Positions 32,918-46,400 of a stretch of 64,000 nt of DNA are shown here, in pieces. This stretch comes from Bidens hawaiensis. Taxonomy: Eukaryota > Streptophyta > Magnoliopsida > Asterales > Asteraceae. Location of the stretch: contig JAIQDT010003824.1 in assembly GCA_021521415.1 (NCBI GenBank), positions 62,001-126,000 on the forward strand, given 5' to 3'. The translations under genes were made by a program, and so were the position numbers. Each line of letters begins with the position of its first letter. Within the stretch, counting starts at the first letter, position 1. The notes beneath the pieces are model-generated. The model saw nothing but the letters and a program-made list of their open reading frames with translations. It made no database searches and was not told the DNA's origin.

Positions 32918-33274
32918 GTTTGTCAAGACAACTAAGAGGCTGATCTTATGATAGTCGTCTTCGCACAGATAGTGAGACCATTAAATTGTAGTTAGTATTT
33001 TAAAATCATTATGGTGTATAGAATTTCATGTCTCAAGTATAAATTTCTTTGGTTGTTATGATCCTATACATATGGTGTTGTAATATTTGTGTCTTGCACA
33101 TTTAAAACACCTTTTTTTTAGTTCGGTGAGTTGAGTTCCATGTTTTTAGTGGATTGCATTTCTGATCACTAGTATGAATCACGATCACCCTTTTCTGGGT
33201 TCCAGTTCGTTTCTTTGTGTGTTAATTTCTTTCACCTCTATGAATTCTGTTTTACTTTGTCTTGGTTCTGTTTG
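32918..33274. other. Intergenic DNA downstream of kinase copy 1
   Basis: No gene seen. It is ordinary AT-rich text between the kinase relic and the solo LTR. Confidence 0.5.
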
Positions 33275-33541
33275 TTAAATGTTGGGCCTCATTTTGTCTA
33301 TTATAAGTCTTTTGTATTGGTAGTGTCCGGGCTTGTCTTTGTAATCATATTGGGCCTAAGGCCTTGTACATAAGCCCATTGGGCATTTTATAATGAAACC
33401 ATTCTTATGCATGCCTCCCTATAAATAGGAAGAATACCATAAGAATAAACAAGCTTTTGTAAAAACTCTTATCTTCTTCTTATTCTCTCTTGTTCTCATA
33501 CACAAAAGCCGAACATAAAACTCAAAGATCCGAGACCAAGG

Positions 33542-33915
33542 TGTAGGTCCCAACGCGGGTGATCTAACAATGTTCTTGGATCAACCTAACTTAGTGCTAG
33601 CGGAAATCACACTAAGCAAACAAAGAGGTCTCGGATCTTGAGTTTATGTTCGGGTTTAGAGAGAGAGGAGAGAGAGAGAGAAAGCTAATATGTGTATGTT
33701 AAAGAATTTTGACAAAGGTTCTTTCTCTCATGGCATGCTCCCTATTTATAGAGGAGCATGCATGAGAAATGACTTTATTTCCAAATGCCCAATGGGCTTG
33801 TTTACATTTCCCTTGGGTTATTTCCCTTGGGCTTCATACATACAAAAATAAACATTTAAAGCCCAACTACATATATTCAATATAAAAGACTTAGTTATAC
33901 AAAATAGGTCTAACA
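33542..33915 (-). repeat. Sirevirus-type element 1, 3' LTR
   Basis: Left-hand LTR; on the minus strand it runs TGTTAGACC to GGGACCTACA. It keeps a TATA box (TATAAATA, 33745-33752 on the minus strand) and an (AG)n stretch at about 33658-33683. Confidence 0.93.
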
Positions 33916-33931
33916 ATCTCCCTCTAGTTTT
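33916..33931 (-). promoter_or_regulatory. Sirevirus-type element 1, polypurine tract
   Basis: Minus strand AACTAGAGGGAGAT immediately precedes the LTR start TGTTAG. The same tract (GACTAGAGGGAGAT) is found at element 2 (58377-58391). Confidence 0.8.
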
Positions 33932-36900
33932 TAGTATTGCAAACTGTTGGTGTCGTAGACCAAGCATTCGTCCTCGGATAGTGGAAGTTCAACAAGTCTA
34001 CGGACGAACTTGTTGAAGGCTTCAACTATCCGGTATGACGACCCAAATCCTTGACGGTTCCTACGGTGCGTTGTAGAGCTTCTTCACATCTTCAATGTGG
34101 AATCCCATTAGCTCATGATCATCAAACACTCGAATCTCGTACATATCACGGTAGTGGATGACGGCCTCACCGGTTTTATTATCAAATTCCCAACCAAGAA
34201 GTCTCGGAGAGTATTGGGAAGGAAAGGCTCACCATGATATATCTCGTGACAGTCTTTTGGCTCCCTGTACCTCCACATAGTACGTGGCTCTCTGGTGGTG
34301 GGGTCAATCTCCCGTGGGTTCTTGAACTGTCGACCCTTATTGACTTCAAAATCCTTATATCAGCCCTCCAGTGTATCATCATACTCACCACGGCCTATAG
34401 CTTTTCGAAGATAGTTCATATCAAGCTCCGGTAACGACTCTAGCTCGTGGTGGTTGAGATAGATCAGGTCTCCACTGTATCTTCTTATAGCCTAACAGCT
34501 GTTCTCCTTATCATACTTTGCGTAGACAATCAATGTATCGTCATGATAAGGGTAGTTGAGCACACGGGCGCAGGCATGACTTGACACAATGCGGGTCTTT
34601 CTCTTTTTCTTTGGAGATTGGTGTGTCAAGTCGGCGGCTGGATCTGATACGCGATCTGTTGCAGGAGTCTCTGAAGCTTGAACTTGAGCTGGAGGTGTGT
34701 CTGGATTTGGCGAGTAGTTGAGGTAGTCTTCTTCTACTGCCTCTTCCGTATTCTGTTCAATGAATTGCTCCAAGTTCTTTCCTACTTCAATAAAGTCATC
34801 CATAATACCTGAAAAATCTTCAGGGAACAAATCTTTATACATACTGTTAATCTCCGAGTCGTGCTTCCTGACTTTGCCAGCAGAGTCGTGAGCAGAAGGG
34901 TTTTGATCATTATGTTGAGAATGTGGAGGTGATTGAGTGTTAACTCCACCTCCACCTCCTGCTGCCCCGGCCCCTCCATCTCCACCGTATCCACCATCAC
35001 CATCACCATCACCATCACCATCGTCATCATTATCCTCATCAAAACTGTCGTGCACGTTCTCGTCCTCGTCATCTTCTTTATCATCAACACTTTCTTCCTA
35101 TTCACCTTTCTTTTCACCTTCAACACCACCGGCTTGGGCTATAGGTTGAGAGCCCAAGCTTGTATGAACTTTACCTTCAGCCTGGCCGCCCTGTTTTACC
35201 ACAAGACCAACAGTCGCTTCGCCCTCGGAACCAACAACCTGAACTCCTCACGGGGACACTCTTGGTCCTGCGATTGGTTGTGATCCTCCAATCCTTGAGG
35301 TCTCACTGGACCCCTCCAACTACTGAATATAGCATCAAGCCGGTCTTCCAACGCATGAAATTCATTAAAGGTGGCTTGATGCTTGTTGATGAACTCCTTA
35401 TTGAGTTTTGACTGGCGTTCATTTAAACTTTCCTGCACAGCCAGTCTAGCTTGAAGAGCTTCAATCTGTGTTCTCAGCCTTGAGTTCTCAGCAACGAGTG
35501 CATCAGATGAGCTTGATTGATTATCAAGAGCTAAAATCCTGGAGTGGTTGGCCTCCTTCTCCACATCCCACTTGGTTACCGTGTCATCAATTTTCTTGAA
35601 TAATCTTTCTTCAAGAATGGTGGCCGAGTGAAGGTTCCTCTCGAGTGTAGCCACTTTATCACCAAGTCTTGAGTTATCAACCCTCAAGTTGGTATTTTGA
35701 GAAGCTTCATGATTCATCAACAGCTGATGATTTTGAATTCGAGTATGCAGTGTGTTGATCAGCAGCCTTTGATTTTCAGTAAGCGTATCATTCAGTTGCT
35801 CTGCTCCTCCAACACTTGTACCCTCTCCTTTAACTCTGCCTTCTCCTTCTCATCCTCAACCTCCTTCCTTTTCATATCCTTGATAAAACTAAGAAGCACT
35901 ATCTCTCATTCCACCCTTTTTGCGTTTGATTCCTCCATTGCGACGATCCTATCGAGGATAGGATCGGCGTATACTGTAGGTGTCGAAGACTTCCCTCTGG
36001 TAATGGGTTTCGGTGAGAAGACTGTGGAAGGTGGGGTTATGGACATAGTGAGTGGTGAAGTGATTTGAAAAGGTACGGTGATGGATTGGGTAGGTACTGG
36101 TGAGGTTGTGGAGGTGGGTGGTGTTGAAGTGAGTGGTTATTGGGTTGGTATGGGTGGAGTTGTGATGGTGGATGATTTTGAGAATATGGAGGTGTATGGT
36201 ATAGGTTCTAGGTTTAATGCTGGTGGAGGTTTTGTAGGTGGGGAGGTGATAACTGTTTGGCTCCAAAGGCTTGTTGTTTGTATTGGTGAGCTGAATATGG
36301 ATGATGTGAATATTGAAGTGAAGGTGGTTTCAGTGGTAGTTTGTGTAGGTGGTGGTGTGGTTTGGGATGGCTCGTGCTCGGTCTGGGTTGGTTGTTGTTG
36401 TGGAGGTGGTGTGGATACTAATGGTGTGGTTTGGGCTGATTGTTCTGGTGGAGTTGTAGGTTGTGGCTGTGATTGTGATGGTGAGGTTGGCATTGGTGGT
36501 AGGAAGGTTGAGATAGGTTGGTCTATTTGTAAAGGTTCGGGAGAGGAATCGGATGAGTCATGGAGCATGGTTTTGGTTTTCTTGACTTTGGCTTTCTTTC
36601 TAGATTTGGGTTGCCTATAGGTTGGAATTTGGATTTTGGCTATATCTAGGTCTTTGAGTACTTGGGCTATGGTTTCTTTTGTGACTACGGGTGGTTCAGA
36701 TGTGGAGGAAGGTTTACCTTGTGAGGGAAGCTTGACAACGAGCTTAGGAGGCTTCTGGGAGTCTCTAAGTTTCCTCAGGCGCTTCAAGGACGGTTTGTCT
36801 TCCTCTTCCTCCTCTTCTTCAACCACTATTTCCTTCCTTGAAGCACTACCAATGGAAGGCTTGTCGGCAGCCTTCCTCTTCAGATCGTGCTTCACCTTCG

Positions 36901-38675
36901 TACGATCTTCTGGTGCCTCATCAGATGAATCAGCTTCAGCCTCAACCTCAGATCCCCCGATCTCTCTACTTTCAACCTCCTGGTCACCCGCAGGCTCGAT
37001 CTCCTCAAACAAACCGAGTTTAGGACCCGGCCTTGGTCCCTCATATTGGTGTCCCTTCCCTTTGGTGCTCAACAACACACCAAATATAGAAAGTTGATTT
37101 CATTAACATGATAGGGCTCGGGAAGGGAATTTTTGTCTTTGGCTTTCTTGTGTGGAGGCCTGGGTGTGTCTGGCATCAAATCATCAATCAACATTTGCAC
37201 GAACCTTGGACACATGAGCCACCTCGTGTCGTTCTTTGCATTTGCAAACATGCATAAGAATATTCTTCTTGAGTAGTTGAACTTTTCTCGAGTGGTCAAC
37301 GCAAACATAAGACGTACCCAGTCTACCCTCATGCTATCATAACCCCCACGTATATCAGCAAAGCAATGAGTGACGATGTGGAAAAGAAACCTCCAATATG
37401 GCGGGAGGTGATTCTTCTCTAGGCTCTTCCATTCCGTGTCGTATGCCATCTGAGTCACAAAATCTTCCAGCTTTGCCCTGTCACCTTTCTCATAAGTGTA
37501 GTTTGGTTCGTCTTTGATCTGTAACACCCTTCGAATATCCCCTTCAGTAATGGTCAGTTCCTTCCTAGCTACTTTTGTAGTAAATGACAAAGCATCATCA
37601 ATAGGTTTTGCAAACGCCCAGAAATCCAACACCCATTTGTAATACACAGCTGGGTTGGCAGAGATAGCATGTGCAACAGGTGACTGTCTAAGCCGTTTCA
37701 CCATAGATGTGAATACTTTGTCCTCTTTAGATTTGGGAAGCTCAAGAGCATAAAATTGATTATGACCCAAATCAGACATTGAGATCATGAGAATCATCAT
37801 TTAAAATAAAAAGCAAAACAAATAAGTTATATACATATGCCTTAAGTATTTACATATTACATAATTTAATTAATTACTTGTAGTTGATTAATTATGTACC
37901 CTTTAGTTTTAATAAGTTAAAAGAGTCAATTTTAATCTATTTATAAGTTTCTAAGTCCAATATGTACTGAACTTATATGTCCAAATCAGTCCAAAATCCA
38001 AAACAGTTTAACTTATCCAAACAGTCCAGTAGCTATCAGTCCACTAGTTTGAAAAATTTTCTAAGTATAAGAATTTTGCATGAGGTCCAGGTTCGCTTCG
38101 CATGGCAAGCGAAGTGAAACAGAAAACCTTTTCGCTTCGCATGGGCATGCGAAGCGAAACAGGAAATCCTTTTCGCTTCGCATGGGCATGCGAAGCGAAA
38201 CATAAGCCTTTTCGCTTCGCATGTGCATGCAAAGCGAAACATAAGCCTTTTCGCTTTGCATGGGCATGCGACGCGAAAAACCTCTTATGCGAAAAAGTTA
38301 ACTTAGCCAATTTTTGTTTCCTTTTCTTTTCCTTTGGTGTCGCCTAGACCCGAATTGGGTTTCTGGAGACTTTGGGTTGAAAACCCCTTGATTTACATGG
38401 TCAATTGGAACCTTGGATAAACCCTAGATCTACAAATTGTACCCAAATGAACCTAGAACTAACAAACGATGATAATAGTCATGATCTAGAAGCCTAACAA
38501 CAGTATATATTCATGATTATGACAACATGTATGAAGATCTGATCTCAGATCTGGCCGACAATTCATATGAACCGCCGCCACGATCTCCGTGAACCCAGAA
38601 ACATAAGATGAAAAGATGAACTGATGATCCAAGGTAATTATGAAGTTATACCGAGGGATTATGTTCTGGATTCAT
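33932..38675 (-). pseudogene. Extra gene of Sirevirus-type element 1 (env-like position), broken
   Basis: Sense with gag-pol and downstream of it, with its own promoter. Exon 1 (38675-38652) encodes MNPEHNPS before a GTATAAC donor. An intron of about 880 bases holds palindromic repeats; its acceptor (near 37769) reads TTG instead of the CAG in copy 2. ORF1 (to 37069) encodes a globular domain with GHNQFYALELPKS, PPYWRFLFHIVTHCFADI and FNYSRRIFLCMFANA. ORF2 follows in the -1 frame (37078-36137): charged, with KHDLKRKAADK and SRKKAKVKKTKT basic patches and an acidic run, then Pro/Thr-rich. A coiled coil (35720-35300) and an acidic Gly/Asp-rich region (35055-34940) follow. The C-terminus (VLNYPYHDDTLIVYAKYD to LQY) is riddled with stops and ends next to the polypurine tract. 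I think it belongs to the 'plant transposon protein' genes of Asteraceae elements; function unknown. Confidence 0.75.
38092..38290. repeat. Palindromic repeat array, five units of about 40 bp (intronic)
   Basis: Each unit has TTTTCGCTTCGCATG on one side and CATGCGAAGCGAAA on the other, with GGG or GTG between, so every unit can fold to a near-perfect hairpin of about 14 bp. Units are joined by spacers such as CATAAGCC or CAGGAAATCC. The array lies inside the intron of the extra gene. Related arrays are at 62280-62400 (element 2) and, in non-palindromic form, 47545-47730. Confidence 0.95.
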
Positions 38676-38806
38676 GATCAAAAGTGATATAAAGTGGCCG
38701 GATCTTGAAGAATTTTGAGAATGGTTTAGGGTTGGTGATGAAAAGTAAGAGAGAGACTGGAAAATGAAAAGTGTTGGGTGAATAGTGAATGAGATGCTAG
38801 GTTACC

Positions 38807-38875
38807 CATATATATAGGGTCAGCCTATCTCGCGATAAGGTCAAAACATCGAGAGTATTCACCGAAAATACACTC
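38807..38875 (-). promoter_or_regulatory. Internal promoter of the extra gene, element 1
   Basis: Minus strand TATA box CCCTATATATATGGG (38805-38819) lies about 135 bases before the ATG. Upstream is a block, TCTCGCGATAAGG and GTATTCACCGAAA on the plus strand (38830-38870), nearly identical to 62942-62985 in element 2 at the same distance from its TATA. Conservation next to diverged flanks suggests functional promoter elements. Confidence 0.65.
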
Positions 38876-38879
38876 TCGG

Positions 38880-40460
38880 TCCTCGGTCTTTAAAAATATT
38901 TACATTTTCAACCCCAAAAAACATTTACCCACCGAATCCAAACACTTGTTTATTTATTTGATTTTTCTTTTGTCGGTCCGTGACAAAATTTAACATTTGC
39001 AAAAGTGATCTCTTTTAACAAAATAAAATAAGGTAAAATTTGATTTAAAATAAAAAATAAAATAGAAATGAAAATAAAAATGAAATGAAAATTAAAATTA
39101 AAAATAAAAAATAAAATATTAGAATATAAAGTTAATAATATTTTGGAAAATAAAATCAAAACAAAAATAAAATTAAAATAAAACAAAAGTAAAAAAATAG
39201 GATTAATATGACTTAATGTACATAAATATATATACATTATCTTTTCTTTGATTAATTTACAAAGAACGATCGCAGCATGGAATCATATTGATTTGCAGAG
39301 CCCTAGATCACGTTTTCATTTTGAAATTATTTTGACACAAATTCATCATTGACTTCAGATATTGTCCACCTGTTTAACTTGACAAGTGTTTTGATGTTAA
39401 CGTGATACATTTGAGGTTCGATTAGGCACGGTACTTATGTGATCCCCACTTAATCAGACATGTGACTGATTCCATCATATCTCGGGCCTAGTTTGTGTTA
39501 ACATATCACCTCAACTTGACTTAAACCTTTCTTAGTTGATCACAGTACTCTTATTAACATACTTGACACTTTGTACTTTGTACACTCGACACTTTGTGCT
39601 TTGCACACTTGACTCGATCTAGACAAGTTAAAATAAAGCAGAAGATTCAGGGCGTTAACAATCAGATCTTGTATGACTACAAACAGAGAAAGTCTAAGGC
39701 TTGAATCAAAATAAATGAAGAAATAAAGCAGAATTTAAAATCCTAAATGACTCTTTTTCTTGATTCCATTTTGTTTTTTTTTGTTTTTCTTTTTCTTTTC
39801 TGGGCTCTTTTGTTTTTCTTTTTCTTGCCTTTCTATGAGGCATTACTTAACTCAAATAAAAATTAAAAATTGACACTTATTTCATAAGTTGACTGTGATC
39901 AGGTAAAGAGAGGCTTGGATATGATATGTGTAATTATATTTCATCCTTCATTGATATGACTTTAACGGAATCATGCAATCGCTTCTTAAACGTATAGCCA
40001 CTAGCAACGGCAGTAGTTTACGTTTATATCACCCAACACTTGCTTGTTTATCAAGCCTATCTACACATAATGAATGACTTTGTAGCCTTTTGTTCTACTC
40101 TTTTGACGTGCTAGGATCATTGCATACCAATGTACTATCACTTTCCACAGGGTCGGATCAAATTCTTGATTGAAAATTTTTAAATAACCGACTCCCTCTA
40201 CGAAGGAGCTCCCTATAAACGGGATAAATCTTTTTATATTTTCTTATGATTTTCTTAAATAGGAGTAAATATGAAATTAATATTCTATATAAAAGAAAAT
40301 CTTTTTGTTCAGTCAAGTGACTTGATTTTGATTTTTCTAAAAGTAAATTGAAAATCTTTTTGGTAAGTTAAAGTTAACTCATTTTTCTCCCTCTAAAATT
40401 GTGACATATTTTAAAATATTTACAATTTTAAAAACAAAGATAAAATTTACTCAAAAGAAA
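38880..40460. other. Long non-coding stretch between pol and the extra gene
   Basis: AT-rich with A/AATA-rich and T/TTTTCTT-rich runs (39000-39190 and 39760-39830). It is alignable in pieces with 62990-64000 of element 2 (for example ACTTGACAAGTGTTTTGATG near 39378 and 63376), so it is part of the element, but no coding frame is supportable. Confidence 0.6.
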
Positions 40461-40466
40461 TCATGC

Positions 40467-43400
40467 CTAATGACTCAACGAGAAACAAAAATCGGGCACG
40501 ACTAAAAGCTTTGGTAAAGAGATCTGCAAAGTTATAGTCAGGACCTTTTTTATATCGACAGGCTTACGATCAAAACAATCACGAATAAAGTGTATTTGGA
40601 TGTCGATGTGCTTAGTCTTTGAGTGCTGGACCGGGTTTTTAACAATTGCGATGGTCGCCTCATTATCACATTTGATCGTGGTTCCATAGAAATTCAAACC
40701 GTAATCCAGCAGCTGATGCTGGATCCATATCACTTGAGAGCAGCAGCTAGATGCGGCGATGTACTCGGCTTTTGCTGTGGATGTGGACACATTGACTTGT
40801 TTCTTGCACTGCCATGAGATCAACCGATCTCCCAGAAATTGACATCCACCCGATATTGATTTTTTGTCCAAGTTGCATCCCCCATAATCCCTGTCGGTGT
40901 AAGCATGAAGTTCTAAGGGAGACTCCTTTGGATACCAAAGACCTAAACGTGGTCTACCCTTTAAGTATCTGAAAATACGCTTGACAGCTGTCATGTGGGA
41001 TTCTCTGGGGTCAGACTGATATCTGGCACACTGACAAATAGGGAACATGATGTCCGGTCAGCTTGCAGTGAGATACATCAGGGAACCAATCATTGACCTA
41101 TAGAGGTGTTGATCGACAGGTTTTCATGATGGATCAGGAGCGAGAACAGGTCACGTAACGATTGGTGTCATGAAAGTTGTTGAATCCTTGAATCCAAATT
41201 TCTGAACAATGTCATGAACGTACTTTTCTTGGTGAATCAAAGTCCCGTCCTTCTTTTGTTCTACTTGTAAGCCCAGGAAGAAAGTCATCTCCCCTAAGGA
41301 ACTCATTTCAAATCGCTTCTGCATAATCTCAGAGAATACCTTGCACAGATTCTCATTCGTGGACCCGAAGATAATGTCATCAACATACACTTGTACCAGA
41401 ATCAGATCACCCTTGACCTTCTTGACGAAGAGAGTTTGATCAACAATGCCTTTCTTGTATCCGTTCTTCATTAAATGATCAGCCAATGTGGCATACCATG
41501 CACGAGGTGCTTGGTGAAGACCATAAAGTGCTTTGTCAAGACGGTAAACGTGATCAGGATGACTTGGATCTTCAAAACCTGGAGGTTGCCTGACGTAGAT
41601 TTCTTCTTTTACTTTCTAGTACAAGAAAGCAGTCTTGCATCCATTTGATACACTTTGAAGTTTATGTACGAGGCGCATGCCAGAAAGATGTGAATTGCTT
41701 TTAATCTGGCTACCGGTGCATAGACTTCATCGTAATCAAGACCTTCACGTTGCCAAAAGCCATGCACAACAAGCCGGGCTTTGTTTCTGATGATAACCCC
41801 CTTGTCGTCCTTTTTTTTGCGGAACACCCATTTCGTTCCGATCGGCTTCTTATGTTCTAGTTTCTTCACTAGCCTCCAAACATTCAGCTTCTTGAACTAT
41901 AATAGCTCTTCTTGCATAGCTTCGACCCAGGAGTTCTCTTTCAATGCAAATTTGTAGTCCTTGGGTTCCACCTGTGACATAAAACAAGCAAAAGGACATC
42001 TGTTAATAGTACCAGAGGTGCTGTGTGTTTGAATGCCAGCGGATGGATCTCCAGTTATATTCTGGGTCGGATGTCGACGATGGATCGGTAACTGTGGAAT
42101 TTGCTCGACTTGCTCGACTGGTGTTGCCTCTAGCTGAATGGTCAAGCTCTCTATAGGATAGAAAACGGTGGTCACAGGGACGGGAGGACTTGGTTGAGAA
42201 TTAATTTCACCTTCTTCTTGATCAACCAAGTGTTCAGGATCAATGGGACCTTCACATAGGTTGTCATAGAATTGGACAACAACGGTTAGAACAGAGGTTG
42301 AGTCGATGTTATCAGAAGCTTCGTTCGGACTTGGATCAACCTACACGTTTGATGCATCAACCTACACTGCAGGACCTTGATTATCTTCTTCTGAGGGAGG
42401 TGTAGGGATGGATTCCACCACACTAGGTTCTGCAGGAGGTGGCTCTGAATGTTCGACCTGAACATTTTCTTCGTTGTCAGCTGACACATATGAATCAGTA
42501 TCTGAATCAGTGATGTCTTCAACAACGGGCATCTCGGTGATGTCTGCAGAGGGCTGCACATTATTGACCGAGGCTGGTTGATTGGCCACGGGTTGTACAT
42601 TAAGTACAGGTGCAGGAGCAACTATATTAACATCTTTGAGACCTCTCAATACAGCTTGCGCCAAAATAGATTGATCATCAGCAGGTTAAACTGGTGCAGA
42701 AACAACAGGGGAAACTGTTGGTATAACTGGTGTCACATACATCCCACGAAACTGCTTGAACAAATTTGTCATAATCAAACATCCTGTTAGGATCGTTGTG
42801 TGCATAAGTAGGGTTCAATTCTTGCCAATCAATGTTGAAAGACTCCAAGATCACTCTAGTTTTCTTGTTGTACACCCGATAAGCACTTTTGTCAGCAGAA
42901 TTACCAACAAAATAGCACCCATCCGCCTTTTCAGCAAACTTGGAGGTTTTTATAGAATTGGTTTGGAGTATGGTACAGGGACATCCAAACGTTCTGAATA
43001 AATTCACCCTTGGCTTCGTTCCATAGAAGACTTCATACGGAGTCTTATTCAGTCTCTTGTTCAGAAGCACACAATTCTGGGTAAAGCAAGCTGCGTTGAT
43101 GGTTTCACCCCAGAATATCGTAGTTTGGAATATGATAGCATTGTTCGAGCGGCTTCAACCAACGTACGGTTTTGTCGTTCAGCCACCCCATTTTGTTCGG
43201 GAGTGTAAGGTGTGCTGAATTGACGAAGGATTCCCTTGTTGTGGCAGAATTCATTCACAACTTTGTTGCAGAATTCTGTTCCGTTGTCACTCCTGATACA
43301 CTTCACCTTCTTGTCAGTTTGATTTTCAACCAGCATAATAAACCTGAGCAGAAATTGCGATGTCTCATCCTTGTGCCCTAACAGAAATGTCCAACTTAAA

Positions 43401-46400
43401 CGCGAAAAATAATCAGTAACAACCAGACAATAGGTTTTTCGACCTATTGTCAATGGTTGAATTGGACCAAAGAGGTCCATATGCAACAGTTGGAGGGTGG
43501 ATTTTATGGAGTTGACAGTCTTGGGTCTGTGAGGGAGTTTGTGCTGTTTGCATTTAGAACAAGATAAACATTTTTCAGCACAATGAAAAGATTTTACAGG
43601 TAAACCCCTCACGTGGTCACCTTTAATCAACTTATTCAAGTTCTTAAAATTGACGTGATCCAAACGTCGATGCCATAAAGATGAATCGTTCTCCGAGGCC
43701 TTGGACATCAAACAAGAAGCAGAACGCATGGAATAATTGCTTCTCATGTCTAGAATGTAGGCATCATTGTGCCTCGGTGTATGCAACATGATTCACTCTT
43801 CAGGGACTTTAAAACCTGGTTTCAATATAAGACATTCATTTTCTGTGAACAGGGTTGAGAATTTCTTATCACAAATTTGAGATACGCTGAGCAGGTTGTG
43901 GTTGAGCTGTTCCACCAAATTAACATCATCAAAGGTCAAAGTACCATTTGAGACCTTTCCATGCTTTGTTATCTCTCCTCCAATGTCACCAGCAAAGGAA
44001 ACATGCCCGCCGTCGAATGGTTTGATGTCAAACAACAGGGACTCATCTCCTGTCATGTGTCGAGTGCAACCACTGTCTAAGTACCAAATACTATTGACAG
44101 GCCTTCCAGGCTGACCCTACACACACGAACAACCAGTTAGTGAAGGGTTTCCCTAGACGCACTTGTCTCGGGAATATTAAACTCAAAATCACCAAGTTTA
44201 ATTTTATGATTTCTGAAAATATAGTCCTTTGGTGAGTCAGAATCTGAAGAGCAATCCCTCGAGGAACTTAAATTTTGATTTCCTCGGTTTTGAAACGGTT
44301 TTCTGGATTGCCTTCGTTTTGGTTTAGGCTTAACCACAAAATCTTCTTGATTTGCCTTAGTGAAAACCTTTGAAGGGTTCTTGGGCTTTTCAGCTTCAGA
44401 CCCCTTCACTAACCTCTTCCTTTCCCTTGGGTTAGCCAGAAGGGTTTCTTGGGTTTCTCAGTTCTTTTGGGTCTGAAATCCGTCTCACTGGCTGAAGTGT
44501 GAATTTGGTCGGACATTTTCTTAGTTTGAGCAGGAAACTTAGGAAATGTCTTACCATACTTACTGTTGAAGTCTCTTTGTTGCTTATGCCAGTTTTTGCA
44601 ATGTCTTGCAAGATGAGATGGATTGCCACAAACAAAGCAACATTTTCTTTGATTGCAGTTATAGATATTTTGATCACTGAGATATGTGGGATAAGGTGAT
44701 GTAGTAGGGTTAACATGTCTGTAACCTGTGAACAATTGAAAATTTTGAAGCAAAATAATTTGAATGCTTAGGTTTCTGTTGAGAATAGTAATAGGCATTA
44801 TCAAACTGATTATAATGATGAGAACTTTTGTTATAAAAAGTATTTTGAGAAAATGAAGTTTTCTTTGGTGGCACATATTTACAGGAAGTGCTTGGTTTTT
44901 CATTTTCAAAACTCGATTTCTCTTTTGTTAAGTTTTCAACATCATGATCAATTGATGAGCAACTAGGACTGGTCTATTCATCAACCTTGACTTCAATGGT
45001 TTCGTCAAAAATAGTTTCACATTCTGAATCAGAAGAAGAACATTCACTTTCATTACAAACATTTGTACAACTTTCATCACTAGAAGTTTCACAAAATACA
45101 GCTTTTGATCCTGACATCAAACTTCCTAACATTGATTCACACACTTTATTACAAACAGGATTGTTAATTGATTTGTTAGACCCACACAAGACACAAAACG
45201 GGGTTCTAACTCTCCATTTGGCTTACAACCCTGATTAAACTTCCCACAATCACCATTGATTATATCACCTGTTCCACAAGATACGTTGACATTAGACTTA
45301 TCAGATGATTGAATTGGAGCAGCAGTTTTTGGTGTTGCGTGAACAAATTTTACTGGTTTTGGTACTTTACCAACCCCATATGCCATTTCTTCATCAGGAG
45401 AAGTATTATAGCTAAAGAGAGGCAAATTAGTATAATTATCATTCATTGGTGGAGGCACCGCTGAATAATCATATCCTAGCCCCGCTTTAACTTTAGTACT
45501 TCTTTGTCATCCGATAATATCATCCAATTGCTCATTGCTCAGATGACGCTTCAATCTTTCAACTTGTTTTTCTTTTTCTCTTTTATCAGAAGCATCAAGT
45601 TTTAATTTCTCAATTTCATCATTTTAACTCATTAATTATATTTTTATAATAGATGACAACTTGCTCCTTTACAAAATTCTTAAGTTTAATATTTGCCACA
45701 TCATCATGGTGAGTTTTAATCTTTTCAACATAGATCTTGTCAGCTTTTACATATTCAGCATTCAATTGACGAAGTTTTGCATTTTCTTTCAAAACTTCGT
45801 CTTGCAGATATCTATAATATGTCACCTTATTTATGCAAGCTTAAGTGCAAAGATTGTGATTTACCTCATCGATGGGTGATGCATCGGAACTTGCAGCTGT
45901 GGATGTGGATGCTTCATTATTGTTTGTTGTGAAAGCCATGCCTGCCATGTTGAGAGGATTTGAAGCTCTTGAAATTGATCATCCCAATCCATACCAACTT
46001 GGACCTCCGTTTGGGAGACAAGGGCCCTTGTGTTTGAGCCTGAATTGCCCTTGTGTGGATGATTACCAATTCTTGGAGCTGAGCTGCTTGGCTTATGCAC
46101 CTCATGCTTCTTTCTAGCAGCTTTACTGTTTTCTTCCTCAGTCACCTCAGTTACACGAATATCATTGGCTGGCTTTGACAGATTCATGCATTCTAGTGAA
46201 AAGTGACCCATCTCACCGCAGTTGTAACACCGTAGCTTTACTTGTCAAACCCGATCCCCTTCATGTCTGAATCCTTGAAGCTGTCTTTCCCATACATCTT
46301 CATGAAATTTGTAGCTCTTTGCACGGCCATTGCCATTTGGTACTTGATATCCATCTTGTCAAGATCCTTTTGATTGATATCTCTCATATCCCCGATCTCA

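Noticed and set aside
34933..35283. Plus-strand frames rich in Ser/Pro/Thr/Ile
   Set aside because: Antisense of the acidic Gly/Asp-rich part of the extra gene; purely compositional.
36078..36620. 180-codon Val/Gly-rich plus-strand frame
   Set aside because: Antisense of the Pro/Thr-rich region of the extra gene (ACC/CCA codons read as GGT/TGG).
38036..38347. Frames repeating 'FRFAWACEAK' on both strands
   Set aside because: Translations of the palindromic repeat array in all frames; no protein evidence. The array was also considered as a CRISPR and rejected: plant context, palindromic units, no unique spacers of constant length.
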